Assembly (NCBI GenBank): GCA_019634305.1
Contig: JAHQVQ010000382.1
Span: forward strand, 1 to 36,035
DNA length: 36,035 nt
Direction: 5' to 3'
DNA from: Flammeovirgaceae bacterium
GTDB taxonomy: Bacteria; Bacteroidota; Bacteroidia; Cytophagales; Flammeovirgaceae
Position 1 is the stretch's first letter. Each line of letters begins with the position of its first letter. The notes beneath the pieces were generated by a model that had not been told where the DNA came from, did no database searches, and saw only the letters and a list, made by a program, of their open reading frames with translations. Below, in pieces: positions 26,145-35,131 of the stretch. A program made the translations under genes and the position numbers.

Positions 26145-26981
26145 TTATTGTACCGTTTCAAAAGTGTTGGTGAATTGCTCTAATTCCTGCATACATTGCT
26201 CAAATTCTTCATCTGAAGGAACCCCATGATGCCATTTTAAAACATCTTCCATAAAGGATATTCCTTTGCCCTTCGTAGTATTGGCAATAACTAAGTTTGG
26301 CTTTCCTTTTTCAAATGGGGCCGATAAGAATGTATCTTTCAATTCCCCAAAATTATGCCCATCTACTTCTTTCACTGCCCACCCAAATGCCTGAAATTTT
26401 TCTGCTAATGGCTCTGAATTACACACATTTCTTGTACGATCCGTAATCTGCAAAGTATTTCGGTCCACTATGGCAGTCAGATTATCCAGCTTATAGTGGG
26501 CTGCAACCATAGCTGCTTCCCAGTTGGAGCCTTCAGCCAGTTCTCCATCACCCAAAAGTGTATATACTTTGTAGTCCTTTTTGTCCATTTTTCCAGCCAG
26601 GGCTACACCTGCACATATAGGCAATCCATGACCCAAAGCCCCTGTGTTTTGCTCCACACCATTTACTTTTCTGGTGGGATGCCCAACATAATGGGATTGA
26701 TACTGGCAAAGTGTTTCCAAATCGGATTCAGGGAAAAAACCTTTATCGGCAAGCACCACAAAAAGTGCTTCTACTGAATGCCCTTTACTCTGGATGTAAC
26801 GATCTCGATCCGGATCATGGAAATTATCCGGGGAAACATTCATCACTTCGTTGTAAAGCACATTTAAAATATCGATGCAGGAAAGACTTCCTCCTGTATG
26901 TCCTGCTTTAGCTTTTTTAATATAGGTAAGAATTTTCTTCCTATACGCTACTGATTTCTTTTGAATAGCTAAATTGCTCAT
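26145..26981 (-). CDS. Transketolase N-terminal subunit (thiamine diphosphate-binding)
   Basis: This is the pyrophosphate-binding half of the two-subunit transketolase. KAGHTGGSLSCIDIL (about residues 25-39) and KGHSVEALFVVL carry the conserved His residues. GHGLPICAGVALAGKMD follows. The thiamine diphosphate motif is GDGELAEGSNWEAAMVAAHYKLDNL, with Asp-Gly and the metal-binding Asn of VDRNTLQ. KGKGISFMEDVLKWHHG is the closing signature. At 278 residues it is the usual length for split transketolases, which are often specialised for unusual sugars rather than the pentose phosphate pathway. It lies 25 bases downstream of the isomerase gene and is coupled to the C-terminal subunit. The start is ATG at 26981. 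Confidence 0.9.
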   Translation of the reverse strand: MSNLAIQKKSVAYRKKILTYIKKAKAGHTGGSLSCIDILNVLYNEVMNVSPDNFHDPDRDRYIQSKGHSVEALFVVLADKGFFPESDLETLCQYQSHYVGHPTRKVNGVEQNTGALGHGLPICAGVALAGKMDKKDYKVYTLLGDGELAEGSNWEAAMVAAHYKLDNLTAIVDRNTLQITDRTRNVCNSEPLAEKFQAFGWAVKEVDGHNFGELKDTFLSAPFEKGKPNLVIANTTKGKGISFMEDVLKWHHGVPSDEEFEQCMQELEQFTNTFETVQ

Positions 26982-27006
26982 TTTTTAGAAAGGTTTATCA
27001 AGTAAA

Positions 27007-28428
27007 TTATTCTTCTGGAGCATTATGATAATGAACATCCCAATTCAGGTATTTTTCCAAAGCCTCCTGTAAAATACCAGCAGTGTGAGAAGCGTTCATT
27101 ACGGCATGGTGTTCAAATCCATTATTACAGATATAGCGCATAAGTTTTTGCAATTTTGGAACACTGGCCACCGCCCTGTTCCCAAAAGTGTTTAGCTCAT
27201 CATTGGTAAACATTCCTTCTCCAAAATATGCCCTAATGTTACCATCGCTATCAAAAGTACTGATTCTACCATAGGTTAAAAGTCCGGCAGGGGTTCTACC
27301 CTCCAAAGCACCATAGGTATTTTCTTCTCCTACCATTGTTCCTAAAATTGGAGCTGTTCCTATCTGAATATCTGGAATAAATGATTTTGCCCAGTTTCCA
27401 CAGTGGAATAACACACATTTGTTATCATCATCTGCATAGTTATTATTCCAATCTACCAAAGCACTTGGCGAGCCTGAAGCCAATTGCATAGCATACATGG
27501 TTAGGGTTCCAGTGACATCTACTTCACAGGCACTTGGCATCAACTGATCACTCATCATGCTCATGTTGGTACAAACATTACAACCATAATTTTCCTGTAC
27601 AGAAGTCCAGCATTGAATAGCAGTTGCATCCAGGCTATTAGCTTCCATAAAATCCGATAAAACTACACCCATTTTTGCCATTTGCACCAGTTTTTCCGAA
27701 GGTGTTTTTCCAGTTGGTGAATATGCTTTTATGGCATCCAGATTTTCTTTTACCTTTACATCACTTTCTTTAAGTTTGTCCGCATTTCCAATGATCTCAG
27801 ATAAATCCACAGTAGTAACTGAAATCCCATTTCTTTCCAGAATTTTTTCGCTATACCGAACTGTATTAAAAGCCCCTGGCCTGGCTCCTACTGCCCCAAT
27901 TCTTAAATTGGATAATCCCCTCACAACTCTACAGACACCTAAGAACTTTTGTAAATCCTTTTCAAAATCAGGATCGGATGGATGAACCACATGCTTTTGT
28001 GTGATAGAATAAGGAATTCCGTATTGCTTTAAATTATTACAAACTGAAATTTTTCCACAAAAAGCGTCTCTTCTTCTCGCCACATTCATCTTTCCAAGCT
28101 CATCAGGGTAACCCTGAATTAGAATCGGAACTTTTAAGTTTGATAAGCGAATGACATCAGCTACACCTTTTTCATCTCCAAAATTGGGAAGGCACACCAA
28201 AATTCCATCAATTTTATCCGCATTTTTTCGGAATAAGTCAGCACAGGTTTTAGCCTCCTGAAAGGTTTCCACTCCCCCTAACTTGGTTTCCTTGTCACCT
28301 ACCATTATCAGGTTGATCCCCACTTTAGTAGCAAGCTCCGAAATGTCCTTTCTTGCTTCTGTTACCAAGATATCTGGGAAAAAATCTCTATTTCCAATGA
28401 TTACACCCAGGGTGATTTGATGATTCAT
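27007..28428 (-). CDS. FucI/AraA-superfamily sugar isomerase
   Basis: This enzyme has the fold of L-fucose and L-arabinose isomerases and probably interconverts an aldose and a ketose using a divalent metal. The expected ligands are present: Glu302 in SACEVDVTGTLTMY, Asp326 in SALVDWNNN and His448 in NASHTAG. The Glu-Asp spacing of 24 equals that of E. coli FucI (Glu337, Asp361; third ligand His528). The N-terminal half is Rossmann-like (LGVIIGNRDFFPD; ILVCLPNFGDEKG). At 473 residues it is shorter than FucI (about 590) and close to AraA. It is the first gene of the operon with the split transketolase and reads away from the DeoR-type regulator. The actual substrate is not determinable; it belongs to a large set of uncharacterised FucI-like proteins. 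Confidence 0.85.
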   Translation of the reverse strand: MNHQITLGVIIGNRDFFPDILVTEARKDISELATKVGINLIMVGDKETKLGGVETFQEAKTCADLFRKNADKIDGILVCLPNFGDEKGVADVIRLSNLKVPILIQGYPDELGKMNVARRRDAFCGKISVCNNLKQYGIPYSITQKHVVHPSDPDFEKDLQKFLGVCRVVRGLSNLRIGAVGARPGAFNTVRYSEKILERNGISVTTVDLSEIIGNADKLKESDVKVKENLDAIKAYSPTGKTPSEKLVQMAKMGVVLSDFMEANSLDATAIQCWTSVQENYGCNVCTNMSMMSDQLMPSACEVDVTGTLTMYAMQLASGSPSALVDWNNNYADDDNKCVLFHCGNWAKSFIPDIQIGTAPILGTMVGEENTYGALEGRTPAGLLTYGRISTFDSDGNIRAYFGEGMFTNDELNTFGNRAVASVPKLQKLMRYICNNGFEHHAVMNASHTAGILQEALEKYLNWDVHYHNAPEE

Positions 28429-28523
28429 TTTTGAAAGGGTTTTATTTTTAGTTTAAAAACAAAAAAAGTCTTACAAATGGTGAAATAATAAAAATGTAGT
28501 TCATTATTTTTACATAAAAAAAC

Positions 28524-28567
28524 TTTCGTTTATTTTCGTTTTTTAAAATTATGGCAAATAAACGAAA
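28524..28567. promoter_or_regulatory. Operator with TTTCGTTT repeats for the DeoR-type regulator
   Basis: TTTCGTTTATTT (28524-28535) is repeated perfectly inverted at 28556-28567, with a 20-base spacer. A further direct copy of TTTCGTTT begins at 28534, exactly ten bases (one helical turn) after the first. TTTCGTTT-like elements are the known recognition unit of several DeoR/GlpR-family repressors. The site lies between the regulator and the isomerase operon, so control of both and autoregulation are likely. Confidence 0.65.
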
Positions 28568-28583
28568 ATAAAATTAAATTTTC

Positions 28584-28591
28584 TATTTTTG
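28584..28591 (+). promoter_or_regulatory. Possible -7 element of the DeoR-type regulator gene
   Basis: TATTTTTG matches TAnnTTTG and lies 55 bases upstream of the ATG, right after the operator. The -33 element is weak, overlapping the operator repeats. Confidence 0.4.
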
Positions 28592-28646
28592 AATACAATT
28601 CAGTTAAAAGTTCACATAGGAATTGAGACTTTAAATCCTAAACAAA

Positions 28647-29411
28647 ATGTTGGCGAATCAAAGAAGAGATAAAATAATTGCAATGCTACGTGAAGATGGT
28701 TCAGCCAAGGTAAATGAATTATCCAAGATTTTTAGAGTCACAGAAGTGACTGTGCGGCAGGATTTGGAGAAGTTGGAAAAGGAAGGAATGTTAGTGAGAG
28801 AACACGGGGGAGCTTACCTAAAAAATGTAGAAGATCCTGTGAAAAATATTACTCCATTGGATCAAAGTAACCTTGAAAAAAAGGAAAGTATTGCTAATGA
28901 ATGCATCAAACTTATAGAACCAGGTGATATTATTATTCTTGATTCAGGTTCTACCACCACAGAAATAGCTAAAAAATTATTTGGCTTTGAAAACCTTACT
29001 GTAATTACCAATGCACTTAATATCGCTTTAATGTTGGGCACAGAACCGGGAATTGAAGTGGTAATGACTGGCGGGGAATTTAAGCCTCCTACTCTTTCCC
29101 TCACCGGCCAGAAAGCTGCTGATTTTTTTGAAGGCATCAATGTTGACAAACTTTTTCTGGCCACAGCCGGAATTTCCCTCAAATCTGGATTAACCTATCC
29201 TAGTTTAAGTGATTTGGTGGTGAAAAAAGCAATGATTGAAGCTGCGGAAACGGTTTATTTGGTGGCTGATTCTACCAAAATTGGAAAAAGCTCTTTTGCC
29301 AGCCTGGGCGCATTATCACTAATTGATTTTCTTTTAACCGATCAGCATATTACCGAATCCCAAAAGAAAATTTTCAGAGAAAATGAGATTGAATTGATTA
29401 TTGCTTCTTGA
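28647..29411 (+). CDS. DeoR/GlpR-family transcriptional repressor
   Basis: This is a sugar-responsive regulator. The N-terminal winged helix-turn-helix (about 5-60) has the family signature SKIFRVTEVTVRQDLEKLEKEGMLVREHGGA. The C-terminal DeoR sensor domain (about 75-245) has DSGSTTTEIAKKL and TNALNIALMLG, which bind a phosphorylated sugar in characterised members, and ends in the usual DSTKIGKSSFASLG block. At 254 residues it is standard length. It is divergent from the isomerase, transketolase and kinase genes, with TTTCGTTT repeats between. The inducer is therefore probably the kinase product, a ketose phosphate (inference). The start is ATG at 28647. Confidence 0.92.
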   Translation: MLANQRRDKIIAMLREDGSAKVNELSKIFRVTEVTVRQDLEKLEKEGMLVREHGGAYLKNVEDPVKNITPLDQSNLEKKESIANECIKLIEPGDIIILDSGSTTTEIAKKLFGFENLTVITNALNIALMLGTEPGIEVVMTGGEFKPPTLSLTGQKAADFFEGINVDKLFLATAGISLKSGLTYPSLSDLVVKKAMIEAAETVYLVADSTKIGKSSFASLGALSLIDFLLTDQHITESQKKIFRENEIELIIAS

Positions 29412-29628
29412 ATGATTATTTAGAATAAATTTTCTCATTCTCCTTAATTACCTTCATTTCTATATTGGAGCCTGGAAGAAACATAGAGTGTTATTTTAGC
29501 ATTTATTACATTTATAATTCAAAATTTTTTACTTTTTTTTAATAGTTGAGGTCTCTTAAATATTGAAGTTTTGGTCAAAATTGACTAATTTATTCCCTCA
29601 GAAAGGCTTTATATAAAAAGGTTTTGGA

Positions 29629-32592
29629 ATGATAGAATCTGAACAGTATTTAGAGGGCTATTTAATTTTAGATAATAAGGAAAATATTATCGCCTCCCAT
29701 AATACTGCACAAATTCCTTTTATGGAAAAAACCGTAGCTGTTGTTGGAAGTTCATTATCTGCATTATTTGAAGTCGATTTTTACCAGTTTATCCATTCAA
29801 AAATTGAAATTTTAAAAGCGCACCATAAGCCTCTTTTTGGGGAATATGGATATAATAGCCACGGTGGTCAACAGATTATTTTTGAGATTGGATTGATGGA
29901 TGAGATTAATAATGGAACTTGTTTTTTCCTTAACTTTAAACCAAGTAGATTAAAAGATAATAGCCTCTTTTTTAAATCAGTGATTAATGAGTATGATGGC
30001 TTTTGTTTTGTACTCAGTTTGGATTTAAAATATCTCTATTTTAATAAGAAATATGAAGATCTACTTTCCAAATTTTATGAAAAGCCACCTATAGTTGGAG
30101 AAAGCGCCCTACCACATTTCCAAAACCTCTATAACTTTCAGGAGGCTAAATTGGACATGGATAAGGCATTGAGTTGTAAAACCTTTGAGGTGGTGAGGAA
30201 ATATGGACCCAACCCTAAATATTTATCCTACAAATTCTCCCCTTTGTTTAATCAGGAAACAGGTAAGCAGGAAGGAATAATTGTATATGCCAATAAGAAA
30301 TACGAAGAACCAGAAAAGACCAAAATTTTATTAGAAAGGAAAGAAACTTTTGAGTTACTAGCTAATAACATGTTGGACATGCTGGCACTTCATGAAATGG
30401 ATGGTACTTATCTCTATGTGAGCAAATCCGCAAAAAATCTTCTTGGATATGAACCAGCAGAATTAATTGGTAAAAATCCATATGGATTTTTCCATCCGGA
30501 CGATCTAAAGCGGATTATGGAAGAATCTCATAAAACTGCCAACTCAGGGGAAAAGGTGCAATCAATTGAATATCGAATAAAAACAAAATCAGGAGATTAC
30601 ATCTGGTTTGATACTAAAACCAAGCCTGTGATTGATGAAAATGGGAAAATCACTCATTTACAAACCATCTCAACAGATATTACAGAAAAAATTAAGGCTA
30701 GAAAAGCCTTAGAGTTAAGTGAAGCTAAATTCAGAAGTTATATTGAAAATGCTTCAGATTTAATATTTTCAATTGATAATGAGGGTATTATAGAATATAT
30801 TTCACCAAATGTTTTTACAATACTCGGATATTTTCCTGAAGAATTATTTAAGAAATCTATTTTTGATTTAATACATAAAAATGATTTTCCTAAGACACAA
30901 CTAGAATTGAAAAAGGTTTATTCCAATCCTGATTACCAAGCTACTTTGGAGTATCAAATTAAACACAAAGATGGCTCCTGGAAATGGCATCAGGCACGAT
31001 CTACCAACAATAGATTATCAGGAGGAAAAATTCTAGTCATGGGAATTTCCAGAGATATTACCCAGCAAGTTATAGATAAAGCAAAATTAGTAATAAATGA
31101 GGCAAGATATAGGAAACTTTTCGAATCAATGGTTCAGGGAGTGGTTTATTATGATGTTGAAGGTAAAATCATAAGCGCGAATCCTGCTGCTGAAAAAATA
31201 CTAGGTCTAACGCTCAGTCAAATGCAAGGGCATGAGCCTATGGACCCTAAATGGAAAACAATTTATGAAGATGGCACTAATTATCTTCCCGAAACCCATC
31301 CGGCATTATTAGCTTTAAAACACAGAAAGGAAATTAAAAAACAAATAATGGGAGTACTAAATCCAAGAAAGAATAAATTTATCTGGATCAGTATTGATGC
31401 TATTCCCTTATTTTTAGAAGGAGAAAAAAAGCCCTATAAAGCCTTCATTACATTTGAAGATATTACCCTCCAAAAGCTAACATCCAAAAAAATTAGTGAT
31501 ATTGCGAACAGGTTAAAATTAGCCACCAGCGGAACAGGAATTGGAATTTGGGAGCTTGATTTGGTAACCAAGGAATTAATTGGAGATGAAAATATATATA
31601 AATTGCTTTATCGGAAAAAAATAAGTCAGACTTATAATCTGAAAGACTGGTTAAGAATGGTTCATCATCAGGATATTGAGAAAGTAAGAAAAGAGTTTGA
31701 TTTTAATGCTCCACGAAAAGGTAAATTTGAAACTGAATACAGAGTTATCTGGTCGAATGGAAATATAAAATACCACTTCACTACAGGAATTTTGGTGAAG
31801 AACAGGAAAGGTATTCCAGAAAAACTTATTGGGATCACCTATGATATCACCTCCAGAAAAACAAATGAAGCGAAAATATTAAAGCTCAATCAGGAATTAA
31901 ACGAAATAAACCAGAAAAAAGACCGGCTGCTTTCCATCATTGCACACGATCTAAGGAGCCCATTCAATAGTTCATTTGCTTTCCTTAATGTTTTATTGGA
32001 CAGGTTTGATGGTTTTACGCACGAGGAAATTCAAAAATACTTATCGCTTCTTCAAAAGAACTTTAAGAAGACCTTTGACTTTTTGGACCAACTTCTGGTA
32101 TGGTCTAGAAATCAGTTTGATAAGGTAGCTGTTAATCCAATTGAATTAAAAATGCTAGGAGAATTCAATAAGGTTCTGGCATTATTTTCCGACCAAATCA
32201 CCGCTAAAAATCTAAAAGTTAATCTGAATTTAGAGTCAGAAATAATTGTATTTGCAGATCAAGATATGGTAAATACGGTTATTCGAAATTTATTATCAAA
32301 TGCCATCAAATTCTCTTTTATTAATGGGGAGATTGATATTCAATCCCAACCACAAAAAAACAAGGTGGAATTTTTAATCAGGGATTATGGAATTGGAGTT
32401 CCTTCTCAAAAATTAAAAGAGCTTTTTAATAAGGGTCTTCTTCACACTACATTTGGCACCGAGGGAGAAAAAGGTTCAGGGCTGGGACTTGAAATCTGCA
32501 AAGATTTTATAGAAAAAAATGCTGGGAAAATCCGAGTAGAAAGTGAAGAAAAAAAGGGTACTGTGTTTTACTTTACCCTTCCGACCAAATAA
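29629..32592 (+). CDS. Soluble multi-PAS sensor histidine kinase
   Basis: This is a cytoplasmic sensor kinase without transmembrane segments or signal peptide. After a degenerate N-terminal PAS-like region (about 1-230) come four PAS/PAC units at about 240-355, 360-480, 490-615 and 625-750; clear signs are NMLDMLALHEMDG with LGYEPAELIGK, and repeated FHPDDL/IHKNDF and SxDITE blocks. The dimerisation domain contains the H-box SIIAHDLRSPFN with the phosphorylatable His773. The ATPase domain has the N-box VIRNLLSNAIKFS, G1 DYGIGVP and G2 GSGLGLEICKDF. At 987 residues it has no receiver domain, and no response regulator lies next to it, so its partner is elsewhere. The signal could be redox, light or a small molecule; the sequence does not tell. 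Confidence 0.92.
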   Translation: MIESEQYLEGYLILDNKENIIASHNTAQIPFMEKTVAVVGSSLSALFEVDFYQFIHSKIEILKAHHKPLFGEYGYNSHGGQQIIFEIGLMDEINNGTCFFLNFKPSRLKDNSLFFKSVINEYDGFCFVLSLDLKYLYFNKKYEDLLSKFYEKPPIVGESALPHFQNLYNFQEAKLDMDKALSCKTFEVVRKYGPNPKYLSYKFSPLFNQETGKQEGIIVYANKKYEEPEKTKILLERKETFELLANNMLDMLALHEMDGTYLYVSKSAKNLLGYEPAELIGKNPYGFFHPDDLKRIMEESHKTANSGEKVQSIEYRIKTKSGDYIWFDTKTKPVIDENGKITHLQTISTDITEKIKARKALELSEAKFRSYIENASDLIFSIDNEGIIEYISPNVFTILGYFPEELFKKSIFDLIHKNDFPKTQLELKKVYSNPDYQATLEYQIKHKDGSWKWHQARSTNNRLSGGKILVMGISRDITQQVIDKAKLVINEARYRKLFESMVQGVVYYDVEGKIISANPAAEKILGLTLSQMQGHEPMDPKWKTIYEDGTNYLPETHPALLALKHRKEIKKQIMGVLNPRKNKFIWISIDAIPLFLEGEKKPYKAFITFEDITLQKLTSKKISDIANRLKLATSGTGIGIWELDLVTKELIGDENIYKLLYRKKISQTYNLKDWLRMVHHQDIEKVRKEFDFNAPRKGKFETEYRVIWSNGNIKYHFTTGILVKNRKGIPEKLIGITYDITSRKTNEAKILKLNQELNEINQKKDRLLSIIAHDLRSPFNSSFAFLNVLLDRFDGFTHEEIQKYLSLLQKNFKKTFDFLDQLLVWSRNQFDKVAVNPIELKMLGEFNKVLALFSDQITAKNLKVNLNLESEIIVFADQDMVNTVIRNLLSNAIKFSFINGEIDIQSQPQKNKVEFLIRDYGIGVPSQKLKELFNKGLLHTTFGTEGEKGSGLGLEICKDFIEKNAGKIRVESEEKKGTVFYFTLPTK

Positions 32593-32612
32593 TCTGTTAT
32601 TCTCTTCTAATT

Positions 32613-33791
32613 TCACAATTTCCAATCTATTTCATTATTTGTTTTCACCACAGATTCCGGATAGTGATGATCACCATCAAATATTTTAAGTTGGTCTTCT
32701 GATTCAATTACGATATCTTTTTCATGAATACTTCCATCTCTTAAAGTCAATTTGCTGATGTTGAGCCCCAGGTGCTTTGCCAAAAATTTATAAGCAGCCT
32801 GTCTTTTTGAGGTTCCATAATCGTGTTTTTCTTCTGGCAAGTGAACATTTTCTACCAATTCCTTTTTACCATACAAACCATAGATATATTGCAAGAAAGG
32901 ATATTCTACTTCCGGATTGTTTTTAGTCCAGTCATCACCATCGGAAATTAAAAGTTGGGGTTTTGGTGCGAAAGTCGCGGCAATTTCAACATTATTGGTC
33001 TGATGATTTTCACTTTTGTGAATCGGCATTCCACTTTCACACACACAACCACCAAAAAAGTGTGCAGAAACCATAACGGTGGGTACCGAAACTGTAATTC
33101 TTTTATCCAAAGCTGCCAGTAAAATGGTTTGAGTTCCACCTCCTGAAGCTCCAGTGACAGCTACCCTTTCAGGATCGGCAAATTCCTCTTTCAATAAAAA
33201 ATCAACCGCTCTCAAACAATTCCAGATTTGTAATTTTAAAGCTTCCTTGTGTTTATGTTCCCAGCCAATTTCCCTGGTTTCTCCATATCCCACCATATCA
33301 ATTGCCAGAACCATTGTCCCCATTTTAGCAAAATTGGCAAATCGAGTTTGAGCATCTTTCCTAAATCTTCCATAATCTCCTTCTTTAGACCAATGTCCGT
33401 GAGTGGAAAGAATTACGGGGATATTTTTCTTTATTTCCAAGGGTTTATACAATGCTCCCGTAACAAAAACCCCAGGCAAGCTTTCAAAAGCAATATTTTC
33501 AACAGAATAACCCTTATGTTTTCTCCAACTATGCCGAATTGTTTTCAGCGTTTTATCATAAGTAATTTGTTTCAATCCGACTCCATCTAAAATTCCCTGC
33601 CGAATTACTTCTGCTCTCTTTTCCCAGTCCTCCTTATTTTCAATAGTTTGCATTAATTTCTTCAGAATATCAGCCGCCTCATCCTCTTCATAATATCTAC
33701 CCTGGCAAAGCATGCCCGCTGAATTAGTTTGGGCAAAACATAAAGACATGGAAATGGTTAGTACAAAAAGTAAAGTTTGAAGGAATTTCAT
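32613..33791 (-). CDS. Secreted alpha/beta hydrolase, acetyl-xylan-esterase-like
   Basis: This is an exported serine hydrolase. A signal peptide (residues 1-20, ending SLCFAQ) precedes an alpha/beta-hydrolase fold. The oxyanion region is ILSTHGHWSKEGDYG. The nucleophile elbow is GASGGG (Ser216). The catalytic acid is probably within ISDGDDW (Asp284-287), and the base is His323 in EEKHDYG. The arrangement resembles the acetyl-xylan-esterase/Abhydrolase_7 group rather than prolyl oligopeptidases, and there is no propeller. Its 392 residues are complete. It is convergent with the histidine kinase (20 bases apart) and divergent from the next secreted protein. A role in deacetylating or de-esterifying plant or algal polysaccharide is a reasonable but unproven guess. 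Confidence 0.82.
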   Translation of the reverse strand: MKFLQTLLFVLTISMSLCFAQTNSAGMLCQGRYYEEDEAADILKKLMQTIENKEDWEKRAEVIRQGILDGVGLKQITYDKTLKTIRHSWRKHKGYSVENIAFESLPGVFVTGALYKPLEIKKNIPVILSTHGHWSKEGDYGRFRKDAQTRFANFAKMGTMVLAIDMVGYGETREIGWEHKHKEALKLQIWNCLRAVDFLLKEEFADPERVAVTGASGGGTQTILLAALDKRITVSVPTVMVSAHFFGGCVCESGMPIHKSENHQTNNVEIAATFAPKPQLLISDGDDWTKNNPEVEYPFLQYIYGLYGKKELVENVHLPEEKHDYGTSKRQAAYKFLAKHLGLNISKLTLRDGSIHEKDIVIESEDQLKIFDGDHHYPESVVKTNNEIDWKL

Positions 33792-33966
33792 CTTAAAATT
33801 TAGTTTTTTGGAAGGCTTAAAAAATCATTTCACTTCAATATAGGAAATTATTCTATTTCCAGCCTAAAACTATTGTACCAGATGTACTACTTCAAATTTT
33901 CTTTAGAATTAGAATGTAAATTATTATTTATCAAGATTCCATTTTTTGCCTAAACCATCTGTACTT

Positions 33967-35076
33967 ATGAAATACTTATTGAATACCCTTTTTATCCTGC
34001 TTATCTCAGGCCATTTTTTATTCGGGAATAATCCCAATCCGAATTACACCAAAAATTTTGTAATGGGTGAAATTCAACTTAAATCCATTAGTGCATTGAC
34101 CTTTGGCCCTCAGGGAATATTATTCCTGGGAGATCCCATGAATGCAGCTGTTTATGCCCTGGATACTAAAGACAGTAGTCCAATGGCTGCAGCTGAATCC
34201 TTTGAAGTGAAAAATATTGATAAAAAAATCGCCAGCTTTTTAGGAAGTGATCTGGAAGGCATTTCTATAAAAGATATGGTGGTTAATCCCATTTCAAAAA
34301 ATGTCTATTTATCCGTCATCCGAATGGGAGCCCCTATTATCCTGAAGGTGGATGCTGAGGGAAATTTGAGTGAAGTTACTTTAGATAATGTACTTCATTC
34401 AAAAATTGATTTAGAGAATCCTGTAAGTGAAGAAGCGGAATCAAGAGGAAGGAAATTGAGAACCTGGGCTATTTCTGACCTGGCTTTTTCTGGTGAAAAA
34501 TTATTTATAGCCGGATTATCAAATGAGGAGTTTGCCTCTACTTTCTGGACTATTCCTTTTCCATTTACCGAAAAACAAACCCTTACTAATTTGGAAATTT
34601 ACCATGCAGCGCACGGACGATATGAAACTCAATCTCCAATTAAAACTTTTTTGCCTTATACCATTGATAATGAACCACAGATTCTAGCCAGTTATACATG
34701 CACACCTTTGGTTACATTTCCTGTGAATCAATTGGAAGGAGGTAAAAAATTAATGGGAAAAACCGTAGCAGAACTAGGCAATAGAAATACTCCCTTGGAT
34801 ATCATCAGCTACAAAAAAGATGGCAATCCTTATATTTTAATTGCCAATTCTAATAGGACTTTAATGAAAATTGATCCCAATGATATCGCTTCATTTGAAA
34901 AAAGTCTTGACCAAAAAGTACCTTCAAGCGATACTGATGGAGTAAAATTCCTTTCAATTGCTCAGGTGGGTATCCAACAACTGGATAATTTTGATGAAGA
35001 AAATGTATTGGTAATTCAGCGATCAGTGAATGATGGTTCACTAAACCTAAAGCCAATTAGTAAGAAGAGACTTTGA
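33967..35076 (+). CDS. Secreted beta-propeller-like protein of unknown function
   Basis: The family is not firmly recognised. The track starts at a TTG (33946); the ATG at 33967 begins a standard signal peptide, MKYLLNTLFILLISGHFLFG. The mature part shows repeating beta-strand blocks of NHL/YVTN propeller style: SALTFGPQGILFLGDPMNAAVYALD, DMVVNPISKNVYLSVIRMG, AISDLAFSGEKLFIAGL and DIISYKKDGNPYILIANSNRTLMKID. A lone CTP segment and no catalytic motif are seen. It is immediately followed, after a terminator, by another secreted protein in the same direction, so they may act together. It probably binds a ligand or protein at the cell surface (inference). Confidence 0.75.
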   Translation: MKYLLNTLFILLISGHFLFGNNPNPNYTKNFVMGEIQLKSISALTFGPQGILFLGDPMNAAVYALDTKDSSPMAAAESFEVKNIDKKIASFLGSDLEGISIKDMVVNPISKNVYLSVIRMGAPIILKVDAEGNLSEVTLDNVLHSKIDLENPVSEEAESRGRKLRTWAISDLAFSGEKLFIAGLSNEEFASTFWTIPFPFTEKQTLTNLEIYHAAHGRYETQSPIKTFLPYTIDNEPQILASYTCTPLVTFPVNQLEGGKKLMGKTVAELGNRNTPLDIISYKKDGNPYILIANSNRTLMKIDPNDIASFEKSLDQKVPSSDTDGVKFLSIAQVGIQQLDNFDEENVLVIQRSVNDGSLNLKPISKKRL

Positions 35077-35088
35077 TTAATCCTAATG

Positions 35089-35120
35089 TGGCTTCCGGAA
35101 ATTTCGGGAGCCATTTTTCC
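35089..35120 (+). terminator. Terminator after the propeller-like gene
   Basis: TGGCTTCCG (35089-35097) pairs with CGGGAGCCA (35105-35113), with one G-T wobble and a seven-base loop, followed directly by TTTTTCCTTTCTTT. It begins 12 bases past the stop codon and ends 12 before the next ATG. Confidence 0.75.
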
Positions 35121-35131
35121 TTTCTTTAAAA

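Noticed and set aside
26144-26161. Overlap between the two transketolase subunit genes
   Set aside because: The overlap depends on a TTG start chosen by the ORF track. The ATG at 26143 removes it and leaves one base between stop and start.
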